Assembly (NCBI GenBank): GCA_014896635.1 | Contig: JADBKA010000042.1 | Location: 1-27,125, forward strand | From: Ktedonobacteraceae bacterium | GTDB taxonomy: Bacteria; Chloroflexota; Ktedonobacteria; Ktedonobacterales; Ktedonobacteraceae | Direction of reading: 5' to 3' | DNA length: 27,125 nt | Program-made: the position numbers and the translations under genes | Notes under the pieces: generated by a model | Databases searched by the model: none | What the model was told of the DNA's origin: nothing | The model's input: only the letters and a program-made list of their open reading frames with translations | Part shown: positions 1 through 8,409 of the stretch, in pieces | Layout of the letters: each line of letters starts with the position of its first letter | How positions within the stretch are numbered: the stretch's first letter is position 1

Positions 1-35
1 TAGCCGTCGAGATCCGTCCCGCCACTGGCAGGACT

Positions 36-82
36 GGCAAGATGCTTGCGCATCTTGCCCATCTGAACGCAAGGGAGTATCA
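36..82. repeat. Partial copy of hairpin H2 (REP-like)
   Basis: Arms GGCAAGATGC (36-45) and GCATCTTGCC (50-59) enclose the loop TTGC. The 33 bases at 50-82 are identical to 10034-10066, the right half of a longer hairpin found there. The left arm diverges outside the inner 10 bp, and the loop is the reverse complement of the GCAA loop in the other copy. This is a partial or rearranged copy of the same repeat, lying just downstream of the monooxygenase stop. Confidence 0.75.
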
Positions 83-142
83 GAACCCGCTCAATGAGGT
101 GGCTGTCCACACAGCAAGGCAGAGAGCGCCTATCGCTTTCCC

Positions 143-1282
143 CTATCTGAGTAGCCAGATCAACTCACTGGTCAGCGCTCTGGTATACAGCGCTTTCACC
201 AGCGTATTTCGCAGGCTATAGAGGAGCGCATTATTGACTTGAGAAAGTCGCCCGATCCGTTCGGACTGCTTGATCACACGCCTGACCCGTGACATTCGCC
301 TGACTTCATAAGCACGCAAAGCCGCTTCACTGTCTGAGGTATGCGCTTGTAAGCTCTCGGCCAGAGCAGGAGCATCTTCAATAGCCTGGCACCCACCCTG
401 CCCCATATTTGGAGTCATGGCATGCGCTGCATCGCCAATTAAGACAACCCGCCCCTTACTCCATCGAGGCAACGGGGCGATGGTGTAAATGTCTGCATGA
501 ATAATCATAGAAGCCTCCGTTGCCTCGAGAACTGGTTCGATTGGATGGTGCCACCCATGAAAGAGGGCTTGAACACGCTGCTTGCGGAGTTCCGGGGGAT
601 CATCTTTGCCTTCCCCCTCAGGAACTGTCCTTGCCACAAACCAGTATACACGGTCATCTTTGAGGGGAATAAGGCCAATGCGTCGGCCTACTCCCCAGGT
701 CTCACTCGACACCCCAAAGGGGATAATTTCCTTGCTCACGCTGGCAATCCCACGCCAGGAAGAATATCCGACATAGTGGATCTGTGGTTCGCCGAAGAGG
801 TGCTGTCGGATGATCGAACGAATGCCGTCGGCCCCGATCAAGAGATCTCCTTCGGCTGTTGTCCCATCGGCGAAAGATGCTCTGACCCCCTCTGTCTCCT
901 GCGTGAAACCAACGCACCGTTTCCCCAACTCAACAGTGGCATCCGTCTTTGCCAGCGTCTGAAAGAGTGCTCCCTGGAGATCTGCCCGGTGCATCACCTG
1001 GATAGGACTTCCGGCGACCTGGTCTACATGAATGCAGGATAACAATTCGCCTCGCCAGGTCTGAATCGTCCGGTAGTGGGCGGGCATGCCAAGCGTCGGA
1101 AGCATCTCCGACATGCCAAGCTGCCGTAATACGCGAATGGCATTTGGCCAGATAGTTAGCCCGGCGCCGACTTCTTTGATGGCTGGCTGTCGTTCATAGA
1201 CCGTCACTTTGTGGCCTGTCCGTGCAAGCGCAATCGCTACTGCCAGACCACTGATGCCGCCTCCGATCACGAGAATTCTCAT
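143..1282 (-). CDS. FAD-dependent monooxygenase (PHBH-like)
   Basis: This is a 379-residue flavoprotein of the p-hydroxybenzoate hydroxylase fold, which uses NAD(P)H and O2 to hydroxylate an aromatic or similar small substrate in the cytoplasm. The sequence starts MRILVIGGGISGLA, a Rossmann GxGxxG for the FAD ADP moiety. The DG motif (LLIGADGIRS) is near residue 150 and the GD motif (VVLIGDAAHAM) is near 280, followed by GQGGCQAIEDA. The length is normal for the family. The start at 1282 is preferred over 1300 because GGAG sits 7 bases before it. It is the last gene of a minus-strand run (gap of 96 bp to the MFS gene), which suggests a link to the transporter. The substrate cannot be told from sequence. 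Confidence 0.88.
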   Translation of the reverse strand: MRILVIGGGISGLAVAIALARTGHKVTVYERQPAIKEVGAGLTIWPNAIRVLRQLGMSEMLPTLGMPAHYRTIQTWRGELLSCIHVDQVAGSPIQVMHRADLQGALFQTLAKTDATVELGKRCVGFTQETEGVRASFADGTTAEGDLLIGADGIRSIIRQHLFGEPQIHYVGYSSWRGIASVSKEIIPFGVSSETWGVGRRIGLIPLKDDRVYWFVARTVPEGEGKDDPPELRKQRVQALFHGWHHPIEPVLEATEASMIIHADIYTIAPLPRWSKGRVVLIGDAAHAMTPNMGQGGCQAIEDAPALAESLQAHTSDSEAALRAYEVRRMSRVRRVIKQSERIGRLSQVNNALLYSLRNTLVKALYTRALTSELIWLLR

Positions 1283-1378
1283 ACCTTTGCTCCGAATCAT
1301 TTGATGTCTTTGGGTGAGGTCGGAAACGAAGTTTCCCAGCTTCTGGAGTTCCGCTTCGCTTCGTTCCTTCTTTTTGTT

Positions 1379-3022
1379 CTAGCGCACGGACTTGATCGGC
1401 CAGATCAGCCCGGCACCTAGAACACTGGAAAGAGCCGCGACACTAAAAAGCAGCGTGAAATTGTTAGGAAACAACGTCAGCAGCCCACTCCCCAGAATCG
1501 GACTCAGGACGAGCGGCAGAAAAATCGCCATATGCATAATCCCAAGATCCTTGCCGCTGCTCCTGGCATCTGGCAATACACGCACTGCCAGGGCGATATC
1601 CACACCGAGGTAGAGACCAAACCCAGATCCAAAGATAAGAGCGGCGAGCTGCATCGCGGGCCAGGAAGGAATCCCAACAATCAGGAACAGGCCGGTAGCC
1701 ATGAGGAGCGCCCCTGTGATCACAAATGGTTTCAATCGGTCTGCTCGTCGGGAAAGCCAGCCACCGAGTAGTGCGCCAACGAGTACCGCGCTGGTCGAGA
1801 GTAATTGGAATGTTGCGACATTCTGAGAGGCTACCTTATCCAGTAGATGCAAGACTGCCCGCATATAGAAAAGGGTATAAGCTCCAAGCACGGTAAAACT
1901 CAGGAAGATGAGGCAGCGCGATCCCACAACATAGGCAAAATCAGGGTACCGCCTCGGGCTGATCCAGAAGCTTTTCAAGAACTCCTCCAGGCGAAATGCC
2001 GGAACGAGATCACGAGGCAATGGACGTTCGCGGAACACCAGGAGAAACGCACCAACCATCGCCACTGAAACCCCTGCCAGCAGGAAATATCCTTGAGCAG
2101 TGTCTGCGGTATTGGTGAAACGTGTGACCAGCAGGAGTCCGATGGTTCCACCGACAATGGGCGCCATGCCGTTGAAGGCGGAAATAATAGCGCGCTGCGA
2201 TGCTGATACCTGGTCGGGAATGATCGCTGTCTCGACCGCTAGCAAGGCGTCAGCCCCAAACTGAGCAATAATTTCCCCAATCAAGAGTATCGGGATGGTA
2301 GGAGCAAAAGCCATAATCGTCAGCCCTATCCCCAGGGTCATGACGCCTCCAATGATCCAGGAACGCCGACGCCCTGGACGAAGCGTTGTGCGATCACTAA
2401 GCGCGCCAGATAACGGCGAGGCAATGAGTCCAGCAGCAGCCCCTGACGAAGCGACCAGGAGAAAGGAAAGATAGGTCGTCTGGGGGTCTAGTTGACTGAC
2501 TTGCAAGGGTAACAGGAGTTGTTTGATACACACACTTGAGAGACCTCCCACCATACTTGCCAGCAGGTACAGAGCTATCCATATTTTAGAGCGTGGCTGC
2601 ACGGATTTTTCTCGCAGAGCGGCAATTGCGTCAGAAGGCTCCGTAGAAAGAGCGACTTCCTGTTTCTCAGCGGGTAAGGCCTCTTCGAGGATCTCAGACG
2701 TCGGGTCTGCTTCTTTCCCTTCGGCAGAGGGAACCATCTCAACCATCTCAACCGTCACTCCAGATGGTTCTTCCACAAGATGCCTGGCCGAGGCAGATGC
2801 TTCTCCTTCCGACAAGCCATCGGAAAGTAGCTCTTCCGCTAAAGCCTCTTGCGATGAATCGGGTTCGCTGCTCTGAAACTGTGGACTTTTTTTGTCCAAC
2901 TTTCCCGGCTCTGTTTCAACTATTTCAGCCGGAGTTTCTCCTGGCGAAAGAGAAACAGGGTTTGCCTCTCCCTTCTCTCCATGCTCAAACTCTGGGAGAT
3001 CAGTCAAAGATGATTCCGTCAT
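1379..3022 (-). CDS. MFS transporter with long acidic N-terminal tail
   Basis: The protein has 547 residues. The first 140 or so are hydrophilic and rich in Glu, Ser and Pro, with no predicted helix bundle. About 12 hydrophobic membrane segments follow, typical of a major facilitator permease; the basic loop RTTLRPGRRRSW resembles the conserved cytoplasmic loop between TM2 and TM3. It resembles the GPH/sugar or BtlA-like MFS group, but the substrate is unknown. The ATG at 3022 is chosen because AAAGGAG lies 9 bases upstream. A GTG at 3073 in the same frame would add 17 residues and overlap the upstream gene. The acidic tail is unusual for MFS proteins. The gene lies between the coiled-coil membrane protein and the monooxygenase, probably in one transcript. 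Confidence 0.85.
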   Translation of the reverse strand: MTESSLTDLPEFEHGEKGEANPVSLSPGETPAEIVETEPGKLDKKSPQFQSSEPDSSQEALAEELLSDGLSEGEASASARHLVEEPSGVTVEMVEMVPSAEGKEADPTSEILEEALPAEKQEVALSTEPSDAIAALREKSVQPRSKIWIALYLLASMVGGLSSVCIKQLLLPLQVSQLDPQTTYLSFLLVASSGAAAGLIASPLSGALSDRTTLRPGRRRSWIIGGVMTLGIGLTIMAFAPTIPILLIGEIIAQFGADALLAVETAIIPDQVSASQRAIISAFNGMAPIVGGTIGLLLVTRFTNTADTAQGYFLLAGVSVAMVGAFLLVFRERPLPRDLVPAFRLEEFLKSFWISPRRYPDFAYVVGSRCLIFLSFTVLGAYTLFYMRAVLHLLDKVASQNVATFQLLSTSAVLVGALLGGWLSRRADRLKPFVITGALLMATGLFLIVGIPSWPAMQLAALIFGSGFGLYLGVDIALAVRVLPDARSSGKDLGIMHMAIFLPLVLSPILGSGLLTLFPNNFTLLFSVAALSSVLGAGLIWPIKSVR

Positions 3023-3069
3023 GGACAAGTTCTCCTTTGTGAAGTAATCTTTTTCTTCCTCAAATGGTC

Positions 3070-4242
3070 TCACTTTTTCTCAATGGTCGAGCGTGTCACC
3101 ACGTATTTTCCATTGAGAGCAGCGAACACGTCTGCAAAGGCCGTCCCGGTAAGTGCTGGCAGGTGAAGCGGTTGTCCGCTTTGTTCTGCTTGTCGAATTG
3201 CTTCAGAGACTTCCTGAGCAAGCATTTGCGCTCTTCGCTTCTCTTGCTCCATTTGAGCCAGTTGTTGGAGACGTGGATATAAGCGTTGTTGCGCTTCTAG
3301 CTCCTGGATGCGTAAACGTTGAAGGCGCGAAAGCAAATTGTTGACTGTGCTTGCCAGTAACCAGAGCGCGTGTCCGCCTGGCAAAGAGGCACGGGCATTG
3401 CCGTCTCCGTTCGCAAAACGCTGTAAGGCAGTCACAATCTCTACTTTGCCATTTTCCAATGCTTGTCGTTGTTCTTCAGCTGCCTGGGCCTGCCGTGCCA
3501 TGACACGATGAAGACGAGCCACTTCCTCTGCCTGGTCTGCTCGCATGATCGCCTGTTGGGCATATCTTCCAAGAATCCAGAGGATACCGGTGACAAGGAT
3601 ATGAAGCTGTAAAACACGGAAGATGATAATGGAATAACTGGCCGATAAGAGCTGAGCAGTGGCAGGATTATGAGGAGCAAATGTCAGCATCCAGATACTA
3701 AACAAGATATTCACTGCGGCTGGCAAAAACACCCAGTTGACCGGCAGAATGGCGCCAATAAACAGTTCGGCAAAAATCAGCAGATACAGAATATCCTTGT
3801 CATTAATGGATAAGCCGTGTGGTGCGGTAAGAATACTAAAATACATACCAATATTCACCGACAGGCTGAGTAAGATGCCGACGGGGATGACATGACCGCG
3901 CCGATTGAGAGGAATACTGACCAGAATAACGGCCCAGACCGTCACGGCAACAACGGCAATCGTGCGGTTGGGTGTCAGAATCCCAATAGGGAAGACCAGC
4001 AATAAGATGCTTCCCAGGAACAGCATAATGGCGCTGGCGATTCTCCCTCGCCGTACTGTATCTCGCTGCTGGAACGAAGCTCCTGGTGGAGGGTCAGGGG
4101 GCGCTGTGAATCTGTACCACCAGGCAAAAAACCCCTTTTTCTCTTGAAAATTCTGATCGCCAAAGTTGCGATGAGACCATTCAGCCTCGCCATCATATAC
4201 GGGTTGCCCATGCATTGAATTGTCTGGGGCATTGTCTCTCAT
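3070..4242 (-). CDS. Membrane protein with C-terminal coiled coil
   Basis: This 390-residue protein has no recognised enzymatic domain. A hydrophilic N-terminus of about 60 residues is followed by roughly six hydrophobic segments (about residues 75-260). A long helical region follows, rich in Gln, Glu, Ala and Arg (about 265-360), with heptad-like spacing. Within it, the stretch FANGDGNARASLPGGHALW and the NNLLSRLQRL region resemble HAMP-like signalling helices. No kinase or cyclase domain follows. The start at 4242 is favoured because AAAGGA sits 7 bases before it; an ATG at 4269 is the alternative. The layout suggests a membrane sensor or scaffold whose output partner is encoded elsewhere, perhaps the adjacent DUF4388-like protein. 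This is inference only. Confidence 0.7.
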   Translation of the reverse strand: MRDNAPDNSMHGQPVYDGEAEWSHRNFGDQNFQEKKGFFAWWYRFTAPPDPPPGASFQQRDTVRRGRIASAIMLFLGSILLLVFPIGILTPNRTIAVVAVTVWAVILVSIPLNRRGHVIPVGILLSLSVNIGMYFSILTAPHGLSINDKDILYLLIFAELFIGAILPVNWVFLPAAVNILFSIWMLTFAPHNPATAQLLSASYSIIIFRVLQLHILVTGILWILGRYAQQAIMRADQAEEVARLHRVMARQAQAAEEQRQALENGKVEIVTALQRFANGDGNARASLPGGHALWLLASTVNNLLSRLQRLRIQELEAQQRLYPRLQQLAQMEQEKRRAQMLAQEVSEAIRQAEQSGQPLHLPALTGTAFADVFAALNGKYVVTRSTIEKK

Positions 4243-4306
4243 AGCGTTGTCCTTTCTCGATTCTTCCAAAAATAGCTATGCAGCAAGCAGATGAGCAACG
4301 GTCACT

Positions 4307-4903
4307 TTATCGTTCTTTCTCATTTTCTCCTTCTTCATATGCCACAAGATTCCAGGAACGGCACTGACAAAAGACAAGATGCACATGTTCAGGAGCAAGG
4401 GAAAGCAAGGCGGCTATTTGCTGGACCGTTCGCTGCCCATTAGCCAGGACGAGAATTCTTCTATATTCGCGGGAAAGCCCTTGCAAGGCAAGAGAAGAAA
4501 CAGCCGGAAGAGGGCGCGGCACACCTCTATATCGCTCTTGCGGCGCCATTGGCGCAAACGATGACGGCGACTGAGGCGCTTTCCCTGGCGAAGACTCCAT
4601 TACTCTTCCGATAGCCTTTTCTTGAAAAAATTGCCACAAAAGCCTTTGCATTGCGTAGTGTTGTAATACCTCCCATGCTTCATTTCCTTGCAACAGCACA
4701 GCTCCGTTCGATTGAAAAATCGTACACTGGCGAACAGAGCCTTTCTCCAGGATGAGTTCCACTCGGTACGTTTCTTTTATCTGCCTTCCCTTGATCGAGA
4801 GAGAAGTCAGAGAGGTTTGCAAAAGCCCGCTTGATTGCAAATCCTGTAAATTTCCCAGGAGAACCCGTAACGGAAGTGTATACTGCTGTACGGGAGATGC
4901 CAT
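4307..4903 (-). CDS. DUF4388-like protein with C-terminal winged-helix-like region
   Basis: A 198-residue cytoplasmic protein. The N-terminal half (about 8-90: LRVLLGNLQDLQSSGLLQTS, then VELILEKGSVRQC and a WEVL segment) resembles DUF4388/PatA-N-type domains found in bacterial signalling proteins. A Pro/Ser-rich linker spans about 105-135. The C-terminal 60 residues (LSREYRRILVLANGQRTVQQIAALLSLAPEHVH) look like a small helix-turn-helix of the kind that follows DUF4388. The start is well marked by AAGGAAACGGAG directly before the ATG. It is the first gene of the four-gene minus-strand run. The family assignment is by eye and moderate; the role is unknown, probably signalling or motility. Confidence 0.6.
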   Translation of the reverse strand: MASPVQQYTLPLRVLLGNLQDLQSSGLLQTSLTSLSIKGRQIKETYRVELILEKGSVRQCTIFQSNGAVLLQGNEAWEVLQHYAMQRLLWQFFQEKAIGRVMESSPGKAPQSPSSFAPMAPQERYRGVPRPLPAVSSLALQGLSREYRRILVLANGQRTVQQIAALLSLAPEHVHLVFCQCRSWNLVAYEEGENEKER

Positions 4904-5390
4904 CTCCGTTTCCTTATGTTTCTAATCTAAATATTTATCCTTTTACTTCCAGTAACCTGACTTCGCGCTGATATTTCTATCACGTTACCTCTACGGTTTC
5001 GATGAAAGATAGCCGGGGTGGCTTTGTAAGAAATGATTCGCCGCTGAATTGATAACGTTGTCTCGCAGAAATAAGCTCACTGGTTGTATGCCTGGATTCG
5101 ATGATACTGGTAAGCAGGTATGGGTTCCCCTAGACCATAGACCAGTTCATGCCGCTTTACTCCAGGCTTATGGAGCATTACGCCTCTATTATAGAGCATC
5201 CTTCTCAAATTGTATACAAGGCTTTTAGCAAGTGGGCATTAAGAAAATATTAAAATGGGCTTCTTTTGTAAAAAAGAACTGATGGAAAGAGGTAATTTAA
5301 TTGCATCTGTGGATGAGAATAACGTTGTCCCTTCAAAAAATGGAGTGTCCTGAAACACAGCAACAACCGCAAGTACAGGCAACCAGTTAA
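4904..5390. other. AT-rich intergenic stretch, no gene seen
   Basis: No convincing open reading frame, RNA gene or repeat is visible here. It is more AT-rich than its neighbours (for example around 5220-5300). It must hold the promoter of the minus-strand run that starts at 4903, but no clear -35/-10 pair could be picked. Confidence 0.5.
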
Positions 5391-5519
5391 GCCTTCAGGC
5401 ATATTTCTCGTGGACGTGGCAAGGTCGAGCGTTTTTCTTCTGTCGAGACGAAGATGTTGAGTGAAGTGGCACGCCAGGTGAGTATCACGGTGTACGCAGG
5501 GCGAGTGACGCGAGATTCT
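5391..5519 (+). pseudogene. Remnant of a GAF-type sensor kinase
   Basis: The frame starting at 5394 encodes KMLSEVARQVSITVYAGRVTRDS. This matches the end of the first GAF domain in the window's own sensor kinase (RLLTELARQVGLAAHVVRLNENL, in the gene at 11275-12747). A stop codon (5388-5390) lies directly upstream, and the frame leaves the homology after about residue 42. It is a fragment with no start and no kinase domain. Confidence 0.55.
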
Positions 5520-5539
5520 TCACCTGGTGGCTCAAGGCC

Positions 5540-5662
5540 GTGCAAAACTATATCTCCACTATTCTTAATAAGCTTCAAGTGGCAGACCGGACGCAGGCTA
5601 TGATGCGAGCAAGAGAGGCAGGACTTGATCGGGAACAGACCAGGAAGAGGCAATCCTTCTGA
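5540..5662 (+). pseudogene. C-terminal remnant of a NarL/LuxR response regulator
   Basis: The frame starting at GTG 5540 encodes VQNYISTILNKLQVADRTQA and continues MMRAREAGLD to a stop at 5660-5662. This is the recognition and dimerisation helix end of a LuxR-type DNA-binding domain, parallel to VHVSNILSKLHLLDRTQAAV in the intact regulator at 13351-14019. The receiver domain and first HTH helices are missing. It lies about 20 bp after the GAF remnant in a different frame, so a deletion has fused the two ends of a former sensor-regulator pair. Confidence 0.65.
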
Positions 5663-5874
5663 CTCTCTCTGAGAGCCAGGAGAAGAGAGATTTCTCCGAC
5701 TCTCAGGCAGTCAGAGAGGTTGCCAGTGGTAGGGTGACAAGTTACTCCGCCGTGACAGTTCTGTGAGAGTGCTCTTCCCGCCTGTAGGCAAGTTTTTTGT
5801 GCAGCTTGGAGCGTCGAGTGGGTCACAGTTTTGCATACATTATCGGAGAGTGCAGAATTGACACGAGAGATCAT

Positions 5875-5904
5875 CGACAATTGGCGCTCGCTTGCCAATT
5901 GTCG
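5875..5904. repeat. Perfect 11-bp hairpin
   Basis: CGACAATTGGC (5875-5885) and GCCAATTGTCG (5894-5904) are perfect inverted repeats around an 8-base loop GCTCGCTT. There is no T-run on either side, so it is not a standard terminator. It lies in the decayed region between the regulator remnant and the next gene. Confidence 0.75.
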
Positions 5905-6009
5905 AGAGCAGTCGGTACAAGCAGCGAAATCTGTCCTGCTAGGCGGTTTTCATGTCAGAAAGACATGCCCTGCTCTCTTGCCGCAGGAAAATAAATTGCT
6001 CAGATCTAC

Positions 6010-6038
6010 TTGTGTGAGAAGGCTTTTCCTGTTATACT
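6010..6038 (+). promoter_or_regulatory. Candidate sigma-70 promoter
   Basis: TTGTGT (6010-6015) and TATACT (6033-6038) are 17 bp apart. The -10 matches the consensus at 5 of 6 positions and the -35 is weak. It faces the small gene at 6239, with a leader of roughly 195 bases. Confidence 0.4.
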
Positions 6039-6238
6039 AGAAGCATAGGATCGGAAGAGCCGAAGAAGCCCGGTCGGAATGACAAGGAGAGGGCTTTTGG
6101 CCTGCCCAATCCGCTCATCGACTCTGTGTTGAACAGCTTGGTCACACGTAGCATGCACATCTTCTCGTTTCGTATTTTGTAATACCGACGCACGTTCGCA
6201 CGTTTTGTCGAAAGATGGAGAAAGGACGGAAAGGGGCT

Positions 6239-6547
6239 ATGGCACCGTCATCCTTATTGCCCTTGCTCGATGCCCTGTCTACTGCTGATACCCAGCATGA
6301 GCCTGCTCTGGTCTTCTCCTTGCTTCCAGAACAGATGGTCTGGACCTCTACTCCTCCACTTCTGAACGATCCTGAACTCCAGTATCAATACGGTCCGACC
6401 TTGCTGGAAGCAATTGGGACGGCTTTTCCTCACCTGGTAGACCGCTCTGCGGTGTGTGACACGCTTATCTCTGTCTTAGAGACAACAGAAGAAGGGGGGA
6501 ATGATAGAGGTAGGTGCCAGCTACCGGAGCGACAAATTCATAGGTAA
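6239..6547 (+). CDS. Unknown protein, C-terminus probably lost at a junction
   Basis: I do not recognise this protein. The ATG at 6239 follows a GGAAAGGGG ribosome-binding site; an upstream in-frame ATG at 6215 lacks one. About 85 residues (from MAPSSLLPLLDALSTA to LISVLETTEEGG) look like normal protein with predicted helices. After about 6490 the frame runs antisense into the multicopper oxidase coding sequence, so the last 17 or so residues are not native. The gene was therefore cut at the same junction that truncated the oxidase. It could be the N-terminus of a longer protein or a dead fragment. Confidence 0.4.
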   Translation: MAPSSLLPLLDALSTADTQHEPALVFSLLPEQMVWTSTPPLLNDPELQYQYGPTLLEAIGTAFPHLVDRSAVCDTLISVLETTEEGGNDRGRCQLPERQIHR

Positions 6548-6983
6548 ACTCCTGACCCGGCTTAATAGGAGGCTGCGTAATGTCAGGAACGCCATCCATC
6601 GCATTGACCAGTGGCACGCCGTGCCAGTGAATCGAGGTGTCCTCAGGCAGGCGATTTTTCAGCGTCACGCGCAAGGTATCCCCTTCGGTCAGCCTGACCT
6701 CAGGGCCAGGAACACCGCCATTGTAGGCCCAGGTGGTGATCTTTTTTCCACCCAGGCTCAGTTCGACCGGCGCGGCCTCAAAGGTATACGCACGCACGCG
6801 GCCAGTGCTGGCGGCGCGTGGAAAGGCAGGTAACACTCGTCCAGGGGCGCCGGCAGGCTGAGATGATGTGGCGTTCCAGCCACAACCACTGAGCGCCAGG
6901 ATACCTGTTCCCGCTGTCACCAGTTGAAGAAACGCGCGCCGCGTCAGACCCGCATGTAAGCGTAAGGATTTTGTCTGTCTCAT
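6465..6983 (-). pseudogene. Truncated multicopper oxidase (N-terminal cupredoxin domain only)
   Basis: The 172-residue frame begins with a Tat-type signal (LTRRAFLQLVTAGTGILALSGC) that also has a lipobox-like LSGC. It then enters the first cupredoxin domain: WAYNGGVPGPEVRLTEGD, the copper-binding HWHG, and LYHS where the family has YHSH. Immediately after YHS (codon at 6498-6500) the homology stops and 10 unrelated residues lead to a stop. A full enzyme is about 450-550 residues with two more domains, so the trinuclear and T1 copper sites cannot form. The family acts outside the membrane, oxidising Cu(I), metals or phenols. Its promoter is at 7310-7340. Confidence 0.8.
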
Positions 6984-7144
6984 GGTGTATTCTTACTCCA
7001 AGAGTTTTCAAGTGCAGAGGCCATATACCTGTTATGGACTTGCTGGTAGATGACCCGTTGCACATTCACCTGTCAGTCGCTCAGTACCCGGCAGGAGAGG
7101 CCCATCCGGCGGCCAATCGCGCTCAGCAGGACCTCTCCCCCGTT

Positions 7145-7266
7145 TCATATCAAATCTTTTTAAAAAGTGATTGATGTGGGGGGACACCCCAGACCCCGCC
7201 AGGGGGCCGTGCCGGCCCCCTGGACCCCCCACGCTAATGATCACTATTTAACCGGATTTGATATCA
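7145..7266. mobile_element. 122-bp foldback MITE-like element
   Basis: The ends are imperfect inverted repeats. The left end (7145-7175) starts TCATATCAAATC and the right end, read inwards, starts TGATATCAAATC; both then have a short A/T stretch and AGTGAT. The core is GC-rich with a perfect 11-bp stem, CCAGGGGGCCG (7199-7209) and CGGCCCCCTGG (7213-7223), loop TGC, inside an outer stem GTGGGGGG/CCCCCCAC. It encodes nothing. It lies in the leader between the oxidase promoter and its start codon. Confidence 0.6.
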
Positions 7267-7272
7267 CTTGCC

Positions 7273-7290
7273 GATGATAAATATATCATC
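7273..7290. promoter_or_regulatory. Palindrome downstream of the oxidase promoter
   Basis: GATGATA and TATCATC are perfect inverted repeats around AATA. It lies about 10-30 bases downstream of the expected transcription start of the oxidase promoter, a normal place for a repressor site. Confidence 0.5.
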
Positions 7291-7298
7291 AATGATGG

Positions 7299-7315
7299 TA
7301 CTATCACTGATAGTA
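7299..7315. promoter_or_regulatory. Candidate BlaI/CopY-type operator over the -10 box
   Basis: TACTATCA, one C, then TGATAGTA form a perfect 8-bp-arm palindrome. The outer TACTA/TAGTA resembles known BlaI/MecI operators (TACTA...TAGTA). It covers the -10 of the promoter at 7310-7340, next to a blaI-type gene. Binding by that repressor is inferred. Confidence 0.55.
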
Positions 7316-7340
7316 GCACAGTGTCCCTTCCAGATGTCAA
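7310..7340 (-). promoter_or_regulatory. Promoter of the multicopper oxidase gene
   Basis: On the minus strand, TTGACA (7335-7340) is a perfect -35. TACTAT (7310-7315) is a fair -10 at a long 19-bp spacing; GCTACT at 17 bp is an alternative. The -10 is inside the 17-bp palindrome at 7299-7315, so a bound repressor would block it. Confidence 0.5.
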
Positions 7341-7415
7341 GAGGAAAGGCACAGGGAGGACTTTTGCTCGTGGGCAGAGAGACAGGTGAGGCGTCTATTG
7401 CTTCTGAAGCGCGTA

Positions 7416-8405
7416 TCACAGAATGAGCAGATGAGACAGATCGCATCTCATCAGCAGAATCAGGAGCGTGATCGACACGGCATGCAGAAGGAGGGGAACC
7501 AGTGGCATTGAGATGACAGAGGCAATGATACTGAGAGGACTTGCTGAGAATGGGGGAGGAACATCAGGCGAAGGAGAGTCGCCTGACACCAGCAGTCGTT
7601 CGATGCGCTCTTTGAGCGATTCACCTGCCCCTGCGAGCGACTGTGCCGGCTGTGCCATGCTCAAGGAGAGCTGCGGTGCTGGCTGAGGTTCCTCGACTGC
7701 GTGCAGCCAGATTTTTGTCAGAGCACTGGCGAGGGCGAGAGGGCGCCGGGTGGTTCGCACAACCACGTCGTCACAAGCCAGCTCTTTTTCCCGGTGCAGT
7801 CGTTCATAGGCCTTGCGGCTGGTTGGCAGGTAGCAAAAAGCATCGCGCAGGATGGTTGCCAGCCATATTATGAGAAAATCATGGCGAGCGACGTGCTCTA
7901 GTTCATGCGCGAGCACCGCCTCTAGCTCACGTCGATCCAGTCTATCACGCATCCAGGTAGAAAGCAGAATCGTGGGTCGAAAGAGACCGTAGGTGAGCGC
8001 AAGAGGCTGGTTCGCCTGGCATACCAGCAGACGTGGGCTGGTCACGCCGCGCTGGCGAGCCAGCAGATCCACACTGGTCTGTAAGACAGTATCCGGCACT
8101 CCTCTCTGCCGGGCGAGAAAGCGGGTCAACAGTGTCAGGCGCATCAGGTTCAGGCCGAGCGCAGCCACCACGCTACCAGCCATGACAAGGAAGAAGGTTA
8201 GATCGAGAAACGTATCCCAGGTGGGAGCCATCTGCAAGCAGAGTTCACCTGCACTGAAACCCAGGCTGATGAGGGGCGCAGCCAGCAGCAACATCTGCAT
8301 AGATCGCCTCTTCGACCAATCAATGGGGGAAGACAGGCGGGTGAGGATCAGGGAACAGCCACAGATACTCAGAAGGAAACTCGCCAGCGTCAGGACCGTA
8401 TGCAC
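7416..8405 (-). CDS. BlaR1-like membrane M56 metallopeptidase
   Basis: A 329-residue integral membrane zinc protease. It has N-terminal hydrophobic segments, the zinc site HELEH (about 167-171) with a downstream Glu in KELACDD (about 208), and a final membrane segment near the C-terminus. It lacks the extracellular penicillin-binding sensor of true BlaR1, so the signal is not a beta-lactam bound in that way. In the family the protease inactivates the BlaI partner. The GTG at 8405 is preferred: AAGGAG lies 7 bases before it, at the end of blaI, with a 4-bp gap. The longer frame from 8453 would overlap blaI by 44 bp and has a charged, non-membrane start. Confidence 0.82.
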   Translation of the reverse strand: MHTVLTLASFLLSICGCSLILTRLSSPIDWSKRRSMQMLLLAAPLISLGFSAGELCLQMAPTWDTFLDLTFFLVMAGSVVAALGLNLMRLTLLTRFLARQRGVPDTVLQTSVDLLARQRGVTSPRLLVCQANQPLALTYGLFRPTILLSTWMRDRLDRRELEAVLAHELEHVARHDFLIIWLATILRDAFCYLPTSRKAYERLHREKELACDDVVVRTTRRPLALASALTKIWLHAVEEPQPAPQLSLSMAQPAQSLAGAGESLKERIERLLVSGDSPSPDVPPPFSASPLSIIASVISMPLVPLLLHAVSITLLILLMRCDLSHLLIL

Positions 8406-8409
8406 GAGA

